DNA of 64,000 nt, taken from positions 1 through 64,000 of the forward strand of contig CAPGBJ010000073.1 in the NCBI GenBank assembly GCA_948616425.1, read 5' to 3'. The position numbers were made by a program, and so were the translations under genes. The notes below the pieces were generated by a model, which worked only from the letters and a program-made list of their open reading frames with translations, was not told the DNA's origin and made no database searches. Positions 16,341 through 23,956 of this stretch are shown here, one piece after another. The stretch comes from an uncultured Oscillospiraceae bacterium (GTDB lineage Bacteria > Bacillota > Clostridia > Oscillospirales > Oscillospiraceae). Each line of letters opens with the position of its first letter. Positions within the stretch are counted from its first letter, which is position 1.

Positions 16341-16949
16341 ATGACAAAAAAAGACTTTGCTGTACGCTTGAAAAATGCCTGTGCATCGGTTCTGTCGGCG
16401 GAACAGGAGCTGACGCAGATCGATTCCCGCTTTGGCGACGCGGACCATGGCTTGACTATGGCCAAGATTGCCGGAGCTATCTCTGATGCGGTCGACCAGT
16501 CAGAGGGAGATATCCGGGCGATGCTGGACGATGCGGCAATGGCTGTGATGTCTCTGAATGGAGGCAGCGCCGTTCCCCTTTGGAATACATGGCTGGATGG
16601 CATGCAGGAGGGGGCTCCTGCCGGCACAGAAATTGATGTGGCGGGGGTACAGGCGATCTTTGCCCGGGCACTGGAGGAGCTGGACGAGATGTCTGGCGCC
16701 AAGATAGGGGACAAGACCATGATGGACGCGCTGATCCCTGCCAGCCAAGCCATTGCCTCCTATGCAGGCAGCGATGTAAACCAGCTGTTCGCCGCTGCGG
16801 CACAGGCTGCGCTTGAGGGGGCGGAGGCCAGTAAAGAGTTTGTGGCCAAGTTTGGACGGGCGAAGAGCTATGGCGCCCAGACCATTGGAACCCCAGACGC
16901 CGGGGCTGTATCGATGGCCCGCTTTTTCCAGGGGCTGGCGCAGCCCTGA
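16341..16949 (+). CDS. dhaL: DhaL-type kinase subunit
   Basis: 202 residues. DhaL binds ATP or ADP through Mg held by an Asp cluster; here IDSRFGDADHG supplies Asp28, Asp33 and Asp35. The phosphate-binding loop region appears as MSLNGGSAVPL. It would phosphorylate the substrate held covalently by DhaK. Very strong RBS (GAGGAGGTGA). No DhaM phosphotransferase is nearby, so the kinase may be ATP-dependent or use a remote PTS partner. The substrate need not be dihydroxyacetone: erythrulose and other ketoses are used by related kinases. Confidence 0.88.
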   Translation: MTKKDFAVRLKNACASVLSAEQELTQIDSRFGDADHGLTMAKIAGAISDAVDQSEGDIRAMLDDAAMAVMSLNGGSAVPLWNTWLDGMQEGAPAGTEIDVAGVQAIFARALEELDEMSGAKIGDKTMMDALIPASQAIASYAGSDVNQLFAAAAQAALEGAEASKEFVAKFGRAKSYGAQTIGTPDAGAVSMARFFQGLAQP

Positions 16950-16989
16950 TGGGAAAGCGGTCAAATGAAGAAATAAGAGAGGTAACAAC

Positions 16990-17988
16990 ATGAAAATGAA
17001 GAAATTTATCAATGCCCCAGAGACAATTACCGACGAGGAATTGACTGGTCTGGGCCTGGCTTACCCCGACATTTTGGATGTGGACGGCCATCTGGTGATC
17101 AGCAAGGACCTGGCCAATGCGGACCGGGTGACCATCGTCACCTACGGCGGCTCCGGTCATGAACCTGCCCAGGCCGGTTTTGTGGGCAAGGGAATGCTGG
17201 ACGTTCAGGCTGTGGGCGATATCTTCGCAGCGCCCAACGGCCAGCTGGTTTTTGACGCCATGAAGCTGGCCGACAAGGGCCACGGCGTCCTTCTGCTGAC
17301 CTTGAACTACGCCGGCGATCAGCTGGCCGGCAAGCAGGCCATGAAGCTGGCGCAAAAAGCGGGGATGAATGTCCGGCAGGTGGTCACGGGGGAGGAGATC
17401 CAGTATGACCCCAACGGAGAGGACAACAGGCGGGGATTGGCCGGCGCGGTGGCCCTGTACCACATCGCGGCAGCCGCGGCCCGAGAGGGGAAGAGTCTGG
17501 ACGAGGTGGCCGCGATCGCCCAGCGATATGCCGACAGTATGGCCTCTGTCACCGTCAAGTCCACCGACGCCACCCATCCCCAAAACAGCATGTCCTTCGG
17601 TGATCTGGGAGAGACCGACCTGATGGAGATCGGCGCCGGCCAGCACGGCGAGGGCGGCGGCGTTCGGGTGCCCATGATGTCCGCTAAGGACACCGTAGCC
17701 ACTGTGGCTCAGGCTCTGTGCAAAAATCTGGAGTTGAAGGCGGGGGACAAAACCTTTGTCATGATCAACGGCTGTGGGGCCACTACCATGATGGAGATGT
17801 TGGTGCTGTTTAAAGACACTGTGGAGTTTTTAAAGGCCATGGATGTGGAAGTGGTGGCCAGCATGGTGGGCGAGATCCTAACCGTGCAGGAGGCCGGCGG
17901 CTTCCAAATGAACATTGCCAAGTGGGACGAGGAGTTTATTCGTCTGTGGAACACCCCGTGCCACACCCCTGCCTACAGTAAGGAGTGA
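16990..17988 (+). CDS. dhaK: DhaK-type substrate-binding kinase subunit
   Basis: 332 residues, full DhaK length. GGSGHEP near 53-59 and the substrate-binding His219 in GAGQHGEGG (E. coli DhaK uses His218) are conserved, so a hemiaminal with a carbonyl substrate is expected. The family more often has GxGIHGEPG; the Ile to Gln and Pro to Gly changes point to a substrate other than plain dihydroxyacetone. Starts 40 bases after dhaL; the LsrF-like gene starts 3 bases after its stop, so the three form an operon. Confidence 0.9.
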   Translation: MKMKKFINAPETITDEELTGLGLAYPDILDVDGHLVISKDLANADRVTIVTYGGSGHEPAQAGFVGKGMLDVQAVGDIFAAPNGQLVFDAMKLADKGHGVLLLTLNYAGDQLAGKQAMKLAQKAGMNVRQVVTGEEIQYDPNGEDNRRGLAGAVALYHIAAAAAREGKSLDEVAAIAQRYADSMASVTVKSTDATHPQNSMSFGDLGETDLMEIGAGQHGEGGGVRVPMMSAKDTVATVAQALCKNLELKAGDKTFVMINGCGATTMMEMLVLFKDTVEFLKAMDVEVVASMVGEILTVQEAGGFQMNIAKWDEEFIRLWNTPCHTPAYSKE

Positions 17989-17991
17989 GCC

Positions 17992-18876
17992 ATGGCGGAC
18001 AACATTGGCAACAAGGCGGCCCACGACTATCACTTGGATACTCCCGCGGTTCAGGGGGACTTCTATGTGAAGGGGGCGGCCCACTGCGATTGGGGCATGA
18101 AGAGCAGGCTGGCCCGGATGTTTGACGCTGACTCGGGGAATACCGTTATGCTGGCCTTTGACCACGGCTATATTATGGGGCCCACGGCCGGGCTGGAGCG
18201 GATCGACCTGGTTATTCCGCCGCTGATCCCCTATGTGAATGTACTGATGGGCACCCGGGGCATCTTCCGCTCCTGTATCTCCCCTGCCGCTCAAGTGGGG
18301 CGGTGCCTCCGAGTGACCTATGATTCCACCGTCCTCTATGACGACATGTCCAACGGCGGCGGCTTTGCCAGCGACATGGAGAACGCCCTGCGGATGGGCG
18401 CCGACTGTGTGGCGGTGCAGACCTTCATTGGCGCCCCCGGTGAGAGTCGCTCTCTGGAGCTGCTGGCCCGCACTGCTGATGCCGGGACCCGGTACGGTGT
18501 GCCCACCCTGGGGGTGGTGGCTGTTGGCAAGGAGATGGAGCGGACGGAAAAATTCTTCCTTCTGGCCACCCGCGTATTGGCGGAAAATGGGGCCAACATC
18601 GTCAAGAGCTATTACTGTGAGGGCTTTGAGCGGGTGGCTGCCGCCTGTCCGGTTCCCATTGTCATTGCTGGGGGAAAGAAGCTGCCCGAGCTGGACGCCC
18701 TGGAGATGGCCTACAGGGCCATCCAGGAGGGGGCCCATGGGGTGGACATGGGGCGAAACATCTTCCAATCTGACTGCCCGGCAGGTATGGCCCAGGCCAT
18801 TGGAGCGGTAGTCCACAGAGGCGATACCGCGCAGCAGGCCTACGAGTTGTACCAGGAGATCAAAAACCAGCAGTAA
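17992..18876 (+). CDS. LsrF-like class I aldolase/thiolase
   Basis: 294 residues of the DhnA/LsrF Schiff-base family. CDWGMKSRLARMF, VMLAFDHGYIMGPTAGLERIDL and VLMGTRGIFRS are close to LsrF, and Lys205 in NIVKSYY corresponds to the LsrF catalytic lysine (Lys203). LsrF transfers an acetyl group from 3-hydroxy-pentane-2,4-dione-5-phosphate to CoA in AI-2 degradation. In this operon DhaK/DhaL may take the place of LsrK as the kinase. It could instead cleave a phosphoketose as an ordinary aldolase. Family strong, reaction inferred. Confidence 0.85.
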   Translation: MADNIGNKAAHDYHLDTPAVQGDFYVKGAAHCDWGMKSRLARMFDADSGNTVMLAFDHGYIMGPTAGLERIDLVIPPLIPYVNVLMGTRGIFRSCISPAAQVGRCLRVTYDSTVLYDDMSNGGGFASDMENALRMGADCVAVQTFIGAPGESRSLELLARTADAGTRYGVPTLGVVAVGKEMERTEKFFLLATRVLAENGANIVKSYYCEGFERVAAACPVPIVIAGGKKLPELDALEMAYRAIQEGAHGVDMGRNIFQSDCPAGMAQAIGAVVHRGDTAQQAYELYQEIKNQQ

Positions 18877-18883
18877 AAAAGAG

Positions 18884-18904
18884 GGAGGGCCCGAAGGGCC
18901 CTCC
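18884..18904 (+). terminator. 9-bp hairpin after LsrF-like gene, no T tract
   Basis: GGAGGGCCC and GGGCCCTCC around GAA. No T run follows, so it may be a weak terminator or stabilise the 3' end of the kinase-aldolase message. Confidence 0.5.
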
Positions 18905-19041
18905 ACCACAGTGCGAAAGCCTTTGCCAACGCATTTCTCAGCGAGGGTGTATACTGTGTAATCGGTCTGATCTTTGGCTTTGTCACAATCGCCTTCCGGG
19001 GCTGGTATGAAAAGAAGTACGTGGGTAATTCACAGGCATAG
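18905..19041 (+). pseudogene. Startless remnant encoding a membrane-protein tail
   Basis: A frame without a start codon reads AKAFANAFLSEGVYCVIGLIF-like residues followed by a positively charged end (RGWYEKKYVGN) and TAG at 19039-19041. One hydrophobic segment followed by basic residues is typical of the C-terminus of a transporter. The frame happens to be the one that continues from the LsrF stop. It is probably the remains of a deleted permease gene of this operon; the parent family is not recognisable. Confidence 0.35.
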
Positions 19042-19065
19042 CCTGTTTTAAAGGAGGAAACATAT

Positions 19066-19389
19066 ATGTCCGCTGAGTACATGCACATCGGGATTCCCAT
19101 CACGAACCGCAAGCCCAACATGGTCTATAACGAGGGGGCCAAGTTTTGGGTGAGCAATGTAGAGGACTATGACTACAAAATTGAGTATCTGAAGTTTGAG
19201 GAGGGCACCCCCTTTCCCGAGGAGATTCACCGCCACCCCCATGTGGCCTATAAGGTGGACGACCTGGAGAAGTACATTGCTGACGCAGACAGCGTGATCT
19301 GCGGCCCCATGGAGGCCAACGAGAGGGGGGACCGACTCGCCTTTGTCTGGAAGGATGGGGCGATTTTAGAACTGTATCAGGAGGCGTAG
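19066..19389 (+). CDS. Small VOC/glyoxalase-like protein
   Basis: 107 residues, cytosolic. It begins MHIGIPITNRKPNMVYNEGAKFWVSN and has an EIHRHPHVAYKVDDL segment followed by a C-terminal DGAILELYQ, the pattern of a single vicinal-oxygen-chelate half. Catalytic role unknown; such proteins bind or isomerise small oxygenated substrates and often occur beside sugar or dione catabolic genes. Perfect AAAGGAGG RBS. Separated from the LsrF-like gene by the membrane-protein remnant, it may still be on the same message. Confidence 0.65.
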   Translation: MSAEYMHIGIPITNRKPNMVYNEGAKFWVSNVEDYDYKIEYLKFEEGTPFPEEIHRHPHVAYKVDDLEKYIADADSVICGPMEANERGDRLAFVWKDGAILELYQEA

Positions 19390-19519
19390 GCCGCTTTTGG
19401 CGCGGACAAGAGGACCTGCGGAACGGGCCTTCTCTGCTTGAATTGCTGTTCCGCCGCGGCTCCAGTCCGCCGGGATATTCCGGACCGCGTTGCCGCCCAG
19501 TTTGATAAAGCCGAATTTC

Positions 19520-19545
19520 AGGGACGCCGGATTTCCGGCGTCCCT
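19520..19545. terminator. 12-bp perfect hairpin upstream of lyxose isomerase
   Basis: AGGGACGCCGGA and TCCGGCGTCCCT around a two-base centre; only a weak T tract (GTTG) follows. The 267-base gap 19390-19656 has one long open frame on each strand but nothing recognisable. Confidence 0.55.
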
Positions 19546-19656
19546 GTTGAAATGATAGGGAGAACATGCTAAAGTAGCAGAAGGGATTAGAAGATCAGCC
19601 AGTGGGCAGACGAGGACGGGTCTGTCAAACAATTGAAGAGATGGGGAGGACATTAG

Positions 19657-20343
19657 ATGAAACGTTCTGAGATCAATCGAGCACTGAAGGAGATGGAGGC
19701 CATGTGTGCCAGGCAGGGCTTTTTCCTGCCGCCTTTTTGTCACATCACGCCGCAGCGGTGGCAGGAACTGGGCCATGAGTACGACGAAATTCGGGACTGT
19801 ATGCTGGGCTGGGATATTACTGACTACGGGAAGGGAGACTTTGACTCCTTTGGATTTTCTCTGGTCACCATCCGCAACGGGAACCGGTCGATGGGTGAGC
19901 GGTACCCCAAGGTTTATGCGGAAAAGTTGCTCTACATCAGGGAGGGGCAGTATGCACCCAACCATTTCCACTGGTTCAAGACGGAAGATATCATCAATCG
20001 GGGGGGCGGCAATGTACTGATCCGGGTCTACAACTCCTTGCCGGATGAGGAGATTGACTACCGCTCGGATGTCACGGTACATACCGATGGGCGCACCTAT
20101 GCTGTGCCGGCCGGCACTCAAGTTCGTCTGACCCCTGGGGAGAGCATCCACATTCAGCGCCGGCTCTACCATGACTTTTCTGTGGAAGCGGGGAGCGGCC
20201 CTGTCCTTTTAGGCGAGGTGAGCCAGTGCAACGATGATCGTACAGACAACCGCTTCAACCCTCCGGTGGGCAGATTTCCTGTGATTGAAGAGGACGAGCC
20301 GCCCTACCGGCTGCTATGTAACGAATATCCGGCGGCGCGGTGA
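19657..20343 (+). CDS. D-lyxose isomerase
   Basis: 228 residues, cupin fold. The metal ligands of E. coli-type D-lyxose isomerase are all in place: His103 and His105 (NHFHW), Glu110 (KTED) and His172 (RRLYHDF). It interconverts D-lyxose and D-xylulose, and D-mannose and D-fructose more slowly. RBS GGGAGG with ATG 19657. It is the last + strand gene of the SorC/DhaKL region and meets a LysR gene end to end; it could feed ketoses to the DhaKL-like kinase, which is inferred from position only. Confidence 0.88.
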   Translation: MKRSEINRALKEMEAMCARQGFFLPPFCHITPQRWQELGHEYDEIRDCMLGWDITDYGKGDFDSFGFSLVTIRNGNRSMGERYPKVYAEKLLYIREGQYAPNHFHWFKTEDIINRGGGNVLIRVYNSLPDEEIDYRSDVTVHTDGRTYAVPAGTQVRLTPGESIHIQRRLYHDFSVEAGSGPVLLGEVSQCNDDRTDNRFNPPVGRFPVIEEDEPPYRLLCNEYPAAR

Positions 20344-20388
20344 GGTGCTATCGAGCCTTTAGGCAGCCGAAAGAAATTCCCGACCCGC

Positions 20389-21348
20389 CTAGTGGACCCT
20401 CCGCTCAATGTGGGTGTGTTCCAACTGGTCAAAGTGTTGGAACAGCTGCTCTAAAAAGAACTTGGAGTAGTGGGAGAGGTAGCGATCTTTCATACGAATT
20501 AGGGACAGCCTCTGGGTCAGGGGCTGTCCTTTGTGATATAGAGGGAAAATGTTGATATCCGGCGGAATATCTTTCTGGTGGCTGACCAGGGTCATCTGAG
20601 AGATGAAGCAGGCGGCCAGACGTTGGAAACAGGTGGTGGTGCCGATTTGTGTGTAGGTGCTGGTGATGTAGGCTCGGGGGACAATATTGGCCGCCTCAAA
20701 ACACTGATTGATCTGCCGGCCCATGCGGTTATAGAAAATACAGAAGGGGAGCTTGGCAAACTGTGCCACATCGGCCCCTTGGAAGGCTGCGTCTTTCAGT
20801 ACCGAGGCCTCCTCTCCATAGTAGGAGTAGAGCAGGGAGTCGGCCATGCAGAGGTAGACCCGATCGTCCATCAGCTGGTGAGTGATCAGCTTGGGATGTT
20901 CCTCCCCGTTGAGCGTGATGGCAAAATCCAGTGTGCCGTCTAGCACCAGCGGTTCCAGCTGCTTGGTGACCGCGTCGGTAATGCGGATATCCACATTGGG
21001 ATACCGGGCAGAGAACTCGGGCAGAATGGCGGGCAGACACATGTTCAGCCGCAGATTGCTGGCCCCAAAGCGCAGCACCCCGCGCTCCTGCTGCTCCACA
21101 TCGGAGAGAATGTCCTTTAAATTGGTGTGTTCCTTATTGACCACATTGGCAAAGCCCAGTACAAATTCCCCCGCGGTGGTCAGGGAGAGGGAGGGCCTGC
21201 GGTAGAGCAGCTGAACGCCGTAATAGTTTTCCAGACGCTGGATATGGTTGCTCAAGGTCTGCTGGGAAATAAACAGCCGGTTGGCGGTGCGGGTCATATG
21301 CATGTCCTTGGCCAGTTCGGAAAAATAGTACAAGCTGATGAAATCCAT
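20389..21348 (-). CDS. LysR-family regulator of TTT system 2
   Basis: 319 residues from ATG 21348, chosen over an upstream in-frame ATG because GGAGG lies 7 bases before it. N-terminal LysR helix-turn-helix (MTRTANRLFISQQTLSNHIQRLE) and a type 2 periplasmic-binding co-inducer domain. Divergent from rraA and the TctCBA/amidohydrolase operon, which it probably controls in response to the imported acid or a breakdown product. Confidence 0.88.
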   Translation of the reverse strand: MDFISLYYFSELAKDMHMTRTANRLFISQQTLSNHIQRLENYYGVQLLYRRPSLSLTTAGEFVLGFANVVNKEHTNLKDILSDVEQQERGVLRFGASNLRLNMCLPAILPEFSARYPNVDIRITDAVTKQLEPLVLDGTLDFAITLNGEEHPKLITHQLMDDRVYLCMADSLLYSYYGEEASVLKDAAFQGADVAQFAKLPFCIFYNRMGRQINQCFEAANIVPRAYITSTYTQIGTTTCFQRLAACFISQMTLVSHQKDIPPDINIFPLYHKGQPLTQRLSLIRMKDRYLSHYSKFFLEQLFQHFDQLEHTHIERRVH

Positions 21349-21396
21349 ACACTTCCTCCACAAAGATTTTTTGTTAAAAACTCAAAGATTCTCTGT

Positions 21397-21425
21397 TTGC
21401 ATTTTAATTGGTTCTATATTACTAT
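21397..21425 (+). promoter_or_regulatory. Promoter of rraA-TTT operon
   Basis: TTGCAT (21397-21402), 17 bases, TACTAT (21420-21425), in the short LysR-rraA divergent gap. Confidence 0.6.
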
Positions 21426-21490
21426 GAAATTACACAGGACGCAATCCCTTTCTTACATATGTGCTCAAATGAGATGAGGAGGAACGAATT

Positions 21491-22192
21491 ATGCCTGTTG
21501 GAAAGAGAATTTACCTGAAACGTGAGATGCCAGACCCTCAGATTGTAGAGCAGTTTAAGACCATCCCCGCCTCTAACACCGCGGATGTAATGGGACGCAG
21601 CTGCGCTATGAATCCCCGTATCCGCCTGGTTAGTAAACCCAAAGCCCAGATGATGGTGGGCCCTGCATATACCGTCAAAGGCCGGGCGGGGGATAACTTG
21701 GCACTCCATGCTGCTCTGAACCGGTGTGGGGAGGGGGATGTGCTGGTGGTGTCCAATGAGGAGGATAACACCCGCGCCCTGATGGGCGAAGTGATGATGG
21801 CCTACTTGAAGTACACCAAGAAGATTGCTGGAATCATCCTGGACGGCCCCATCCGCGATATTGACGAGATCGGCCAGTGGGACTTCCCCGTCTACTGCAC
21901 CGGCACCACGCCCGGCGGTCCCTACAAGGAGGGACCGGGCGAGATCAACGTCCCCATCTCCTGCGGCGGCGTGAGCGTCAACCCCGGTGACATTATCCTG
22001 GCTGACCCAGACGGCGTTATCGTCATCCCACGGCAGGATGCCGCAGTCATTCTGGAGGAGGCCAAAAAGTTTCAGGCCGCCGATGAGAAGAAGCTGACGG
22101 CTGCCAAGGACGGTACAGCCAACCGGGCATGGGTGGAAAAGGCTCTGGAAGAGAAGGGCTTTGAGATCATCGACGATGTATATCGCCCCTGA
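21491..22192 (+). CDS. RraA-like 4-hydroxy-2-oxoacid aldolase
   Basis: 233 residues. The RraA/HMG aldolase signature is present: MGE near 98-100 and GIILDGPIRD with Arg122 and Asp123, which bind pyruvate-enolate and metal. Enzymes of this family cleave 4-hydroxy-4-methyl-2-oxoglutarate or 4-carboxy-4-hydroxy-2-oxoadipate to pyruvate, or decarboxylate oxaloacetate; the RNase E inhibitor branch is unlikely here. It opens an operon with a TTT carboxylate importer, which fits the catabolic role. Good RBS (GAGGAGG). Confidence 0.8.
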   Translation: MPVGKRIYLKREMPDPQIVEQFKTIPASNTADVMGRSCAMNPRIRLVSKPKAQMMVGPAYTVKGRAGDNLALHAALNRCGEGDVLVVSNEEDNTRALMGEVMMAYLKYTKKIAGIILDGPIRDIDEIGQWDFPVYCTGTTPGGPYKEGPGEINVPISCGGVSVNPGDIILADPDGVIVIPRQDAAVILEEAKKFQAADEKKLTAAKDGTANRAWVEKALEEKGFEIIDDVYRP

Positions 22193-22327
22193 TGCCTCCA
22201 GCGTGTGGAGCAAACCGTTTGCATCTGTGAAGACTGCCTGAGATGCTATGTGAGCGACCAAAAGACTGGCAGTGGACGCCGCGTCTCGCAGGCGATAAAT
22301 GAGAATATGGAATAAAGGAGAATTACA

Positions 22328-23371
22328 ATGAAAAAACTGATGTCTTGCGCGCTGGCCCTGGTCCTGTCCTGCGCTATGATGCTGACTGGCTGTAGTCAGC
22401 AGAATCCCCCCGCCTCCAACGGCAGCGGCACTGGCGGAAACTCTGGCAGCGGCTCCTCCACCACGACTGATTGGCCCACCGGCACTGTGAATGTCACCCT
22501 GCCCTACAGCGCCGGCGGCGACACGGATACATACTGCCGCGCCCTGTTCCAGCGGGTGGGCGAGAAGCTGGGGCAGACCTTTGTGGTCACCAACCTGACC
22601 GGCGGTTCCGGCGTGGTTGCCGCTATGGACGTGATGGCCAAGCCCAATGACGGCTACACCATCCTGTTCAACCATACCGGCGCCTCCCTGGTGCAGGAGG
22701 CCACAGGCACAGTGGACTTCTCCTACACAGAGGACTTTGAAAACTGCTGCACCGTGGCCATTGACCAGACCTACGCCCTGGTGGCTGTGTCCAAGACCGG
22801 CCAGTACAGCCAGTACAGCCGCGGCTGGGAGAACCTGGAGGACATGCTGGCCGACGCAAAGGCCAACTCCGGCGTGGTGCGCTACTCCACCGTGTTCGGT
22901 TCCACCACTGAGTACGTGGGACTGATGCTGGAGCGGGATGCCGGCGTTAAGTTTGACAACATCGACGTAGGCAGCGACTCTGCCAGCCGGATGGCGGCCC
23001 TGCTGGGCGGCCAGGTGGATATGGTGGCCATCAACTACATGAACATCAAGGACTACATCGAGAGCGGCGACCTGATCTGCATGGGCATTATGTCCGCGGA
23101 GCGGGTGGAAGGGATTGATTTCCCCACCTTTGTGGAGCAGGGATATCCCAGCGTAGTCACCGCCAAGAAGTATGAGGTCAAGTTCCCCAAGGGCACTGAT
23201 CAGGCCATTGTGGATAAGCTGAGCGCTGTCTGCAAAGAGGTTGTGGAGGACCCTGAGTTTGCCGAGGTGCTGTCCGGCTACTTTGCCCAGCCCCTGTACC
23301 GCGACGCCGCCACAATGGACACCGAGGACCCCGCCGAGGTGGAGGCGCTGAAGGCGGGCCTGGCGGGCTGA
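22328..23371 (+). CDS. tctC: TctC-type solute-binding lipoprotein (system 2)
   Basis: 347 residues. Signal peptide with lipobox MLTGC, a Gly/Ser-rich linker to about residue 48, then the Bug fold (VNVTLPYSAGGDTDTYCR). It captures a carboxylate for the TctAB permease. Distinct from system 1 in linker and ligand-loop sequence, so a different ligand is expected. It sits 135 bases after rraA; nothing else is evident in that gap. Confidence 0.92.
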   Translation: MKKLMSCALALVLSCAMMLTGCSQQNPPASNGSGTGGNSGSGSSTTTDWPTGTVNVTLPYSAGGDTDTYCRALFQRVGEKLGQTFVVTNLTGGSGVVAAMDVMAKPNDGYTILFNHTGASLVQEATGTVDFSYTEDFENCCTVAIDQTYALVAVSKTGQYSQYSRGWENLEDMLADAKANSGVVRYSTVFGSTTEYVGLMLERDAGVKFDNIDVGSDSASRMAALLGGQVDMVAINYMNIKDYIESGDLICMGIMSAERVEGIDFPTFVEQGYPSVVTAKKYEVKFPKGTDQAIVDKLSAVCKEVVEDPEFAEVLSGYFAQPLYRDAATMDTEDPAEVEALKAGLAG

Positions 23372-23412
23372 GCCCTGGTCCATCCAAGCTGAATTTGATT
23401 TTGTGATGTGAG

Positions 23413-23450
23413 ATTCCCCCGGCGTCTTTTCCGATCGGCGCCGGGGGAAT
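23413..23450 (+). promoter_or_regulatory. Intercistronic 12-bp hairpin between tctC and tctB
   Basis: ATTCCCCCGGCG pairs with CGCCGGGGGAAT, no T tract follows. Likely a processing or stabilising stem giving more binding protein than permease. Confidence 0.6.
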
Positions 23451-23473
23451 TAAAATAGGGAGGAGTAATCTGT

Positions 23474-23944
23474 ATGACGAATCGACAGCGGGACATCCTA
23501 TGCAGCGTGCTGTTTCTGATTTTTGGTGCAGTCATGCTGTTTTTGTCCTTCGGAATCAAACACAGGATTGCCAGCGATGTGGGCTCAGCGTATGTGCCCA
23601 AGTTCGTTGCCATCTGTATTTTGGTGACTGCGGGCGCCAAGCTGGTACTCACTGTGCGGGACAACAGCGAGACGGCCCGGAAAAAGCAGGGCGTTGCCTT
23701 TGATCTGCTGGGCGGAGGGGGCACAGTGGTGCTGATGCTGGCCTATATGATGGCCCTGCAGCCTGTGGGTTTTATCCTTTCCAGCGCGGTATATCTGTTT
23801 TTGCAGATCATGCTAATGAGCAATCAGGACAACCGCAAGCCGGTTTTGTTTGCGGTCATCAGCGCGGTGCTCCCCGTTGCGGTGTATGCGCTGTTCAACT
23901 ACGTGATTAAGATGCCCCTGCCCAAAGGCATCTTGGGCTTTTAA
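23474..23944 (+). CDS. tctB: TctB-type small permease subunit (system 2)
   Basis: 156 residues with four predicted membrane segments (about 10-27, 38-58, 83-104, 115-150). Family motif region GSAYVPKFVAICI after the first segment is TctB-like. Starts after GGGAGGAG and precedes tctA by 12 bases. Confidence 0.87.
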   Translation: MTNRQRDILCSVLFLIFGAVMLFLSFGIKHRIASDVGSAYVPKFVAICILVTAGAKLVLTVRDNSETARKKQGVAFDLLGGGGTVVLMLAYMMALQPVGFILSSAVYLFLQIMLMSNQDNRKPVLFAVISAVLPVAVYALFNYVIKMPLPKGILGF

Positions 23945-23956
23945 GGGGGTGGCGGT

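Noticed and set aside
19366..20172. 268-codon antisense ORF across the lyxose isomerase region
   Set aside because: Mostly the shadow of D-lyxose isomerase, whose metal ligands are intact.
21491..22192. RNase E activity regulator RraA
   Set aside because: Carries the aldolase Arg-Asp motif and sits in a carboxylate catabolic operon; the regulator role is not expected here.
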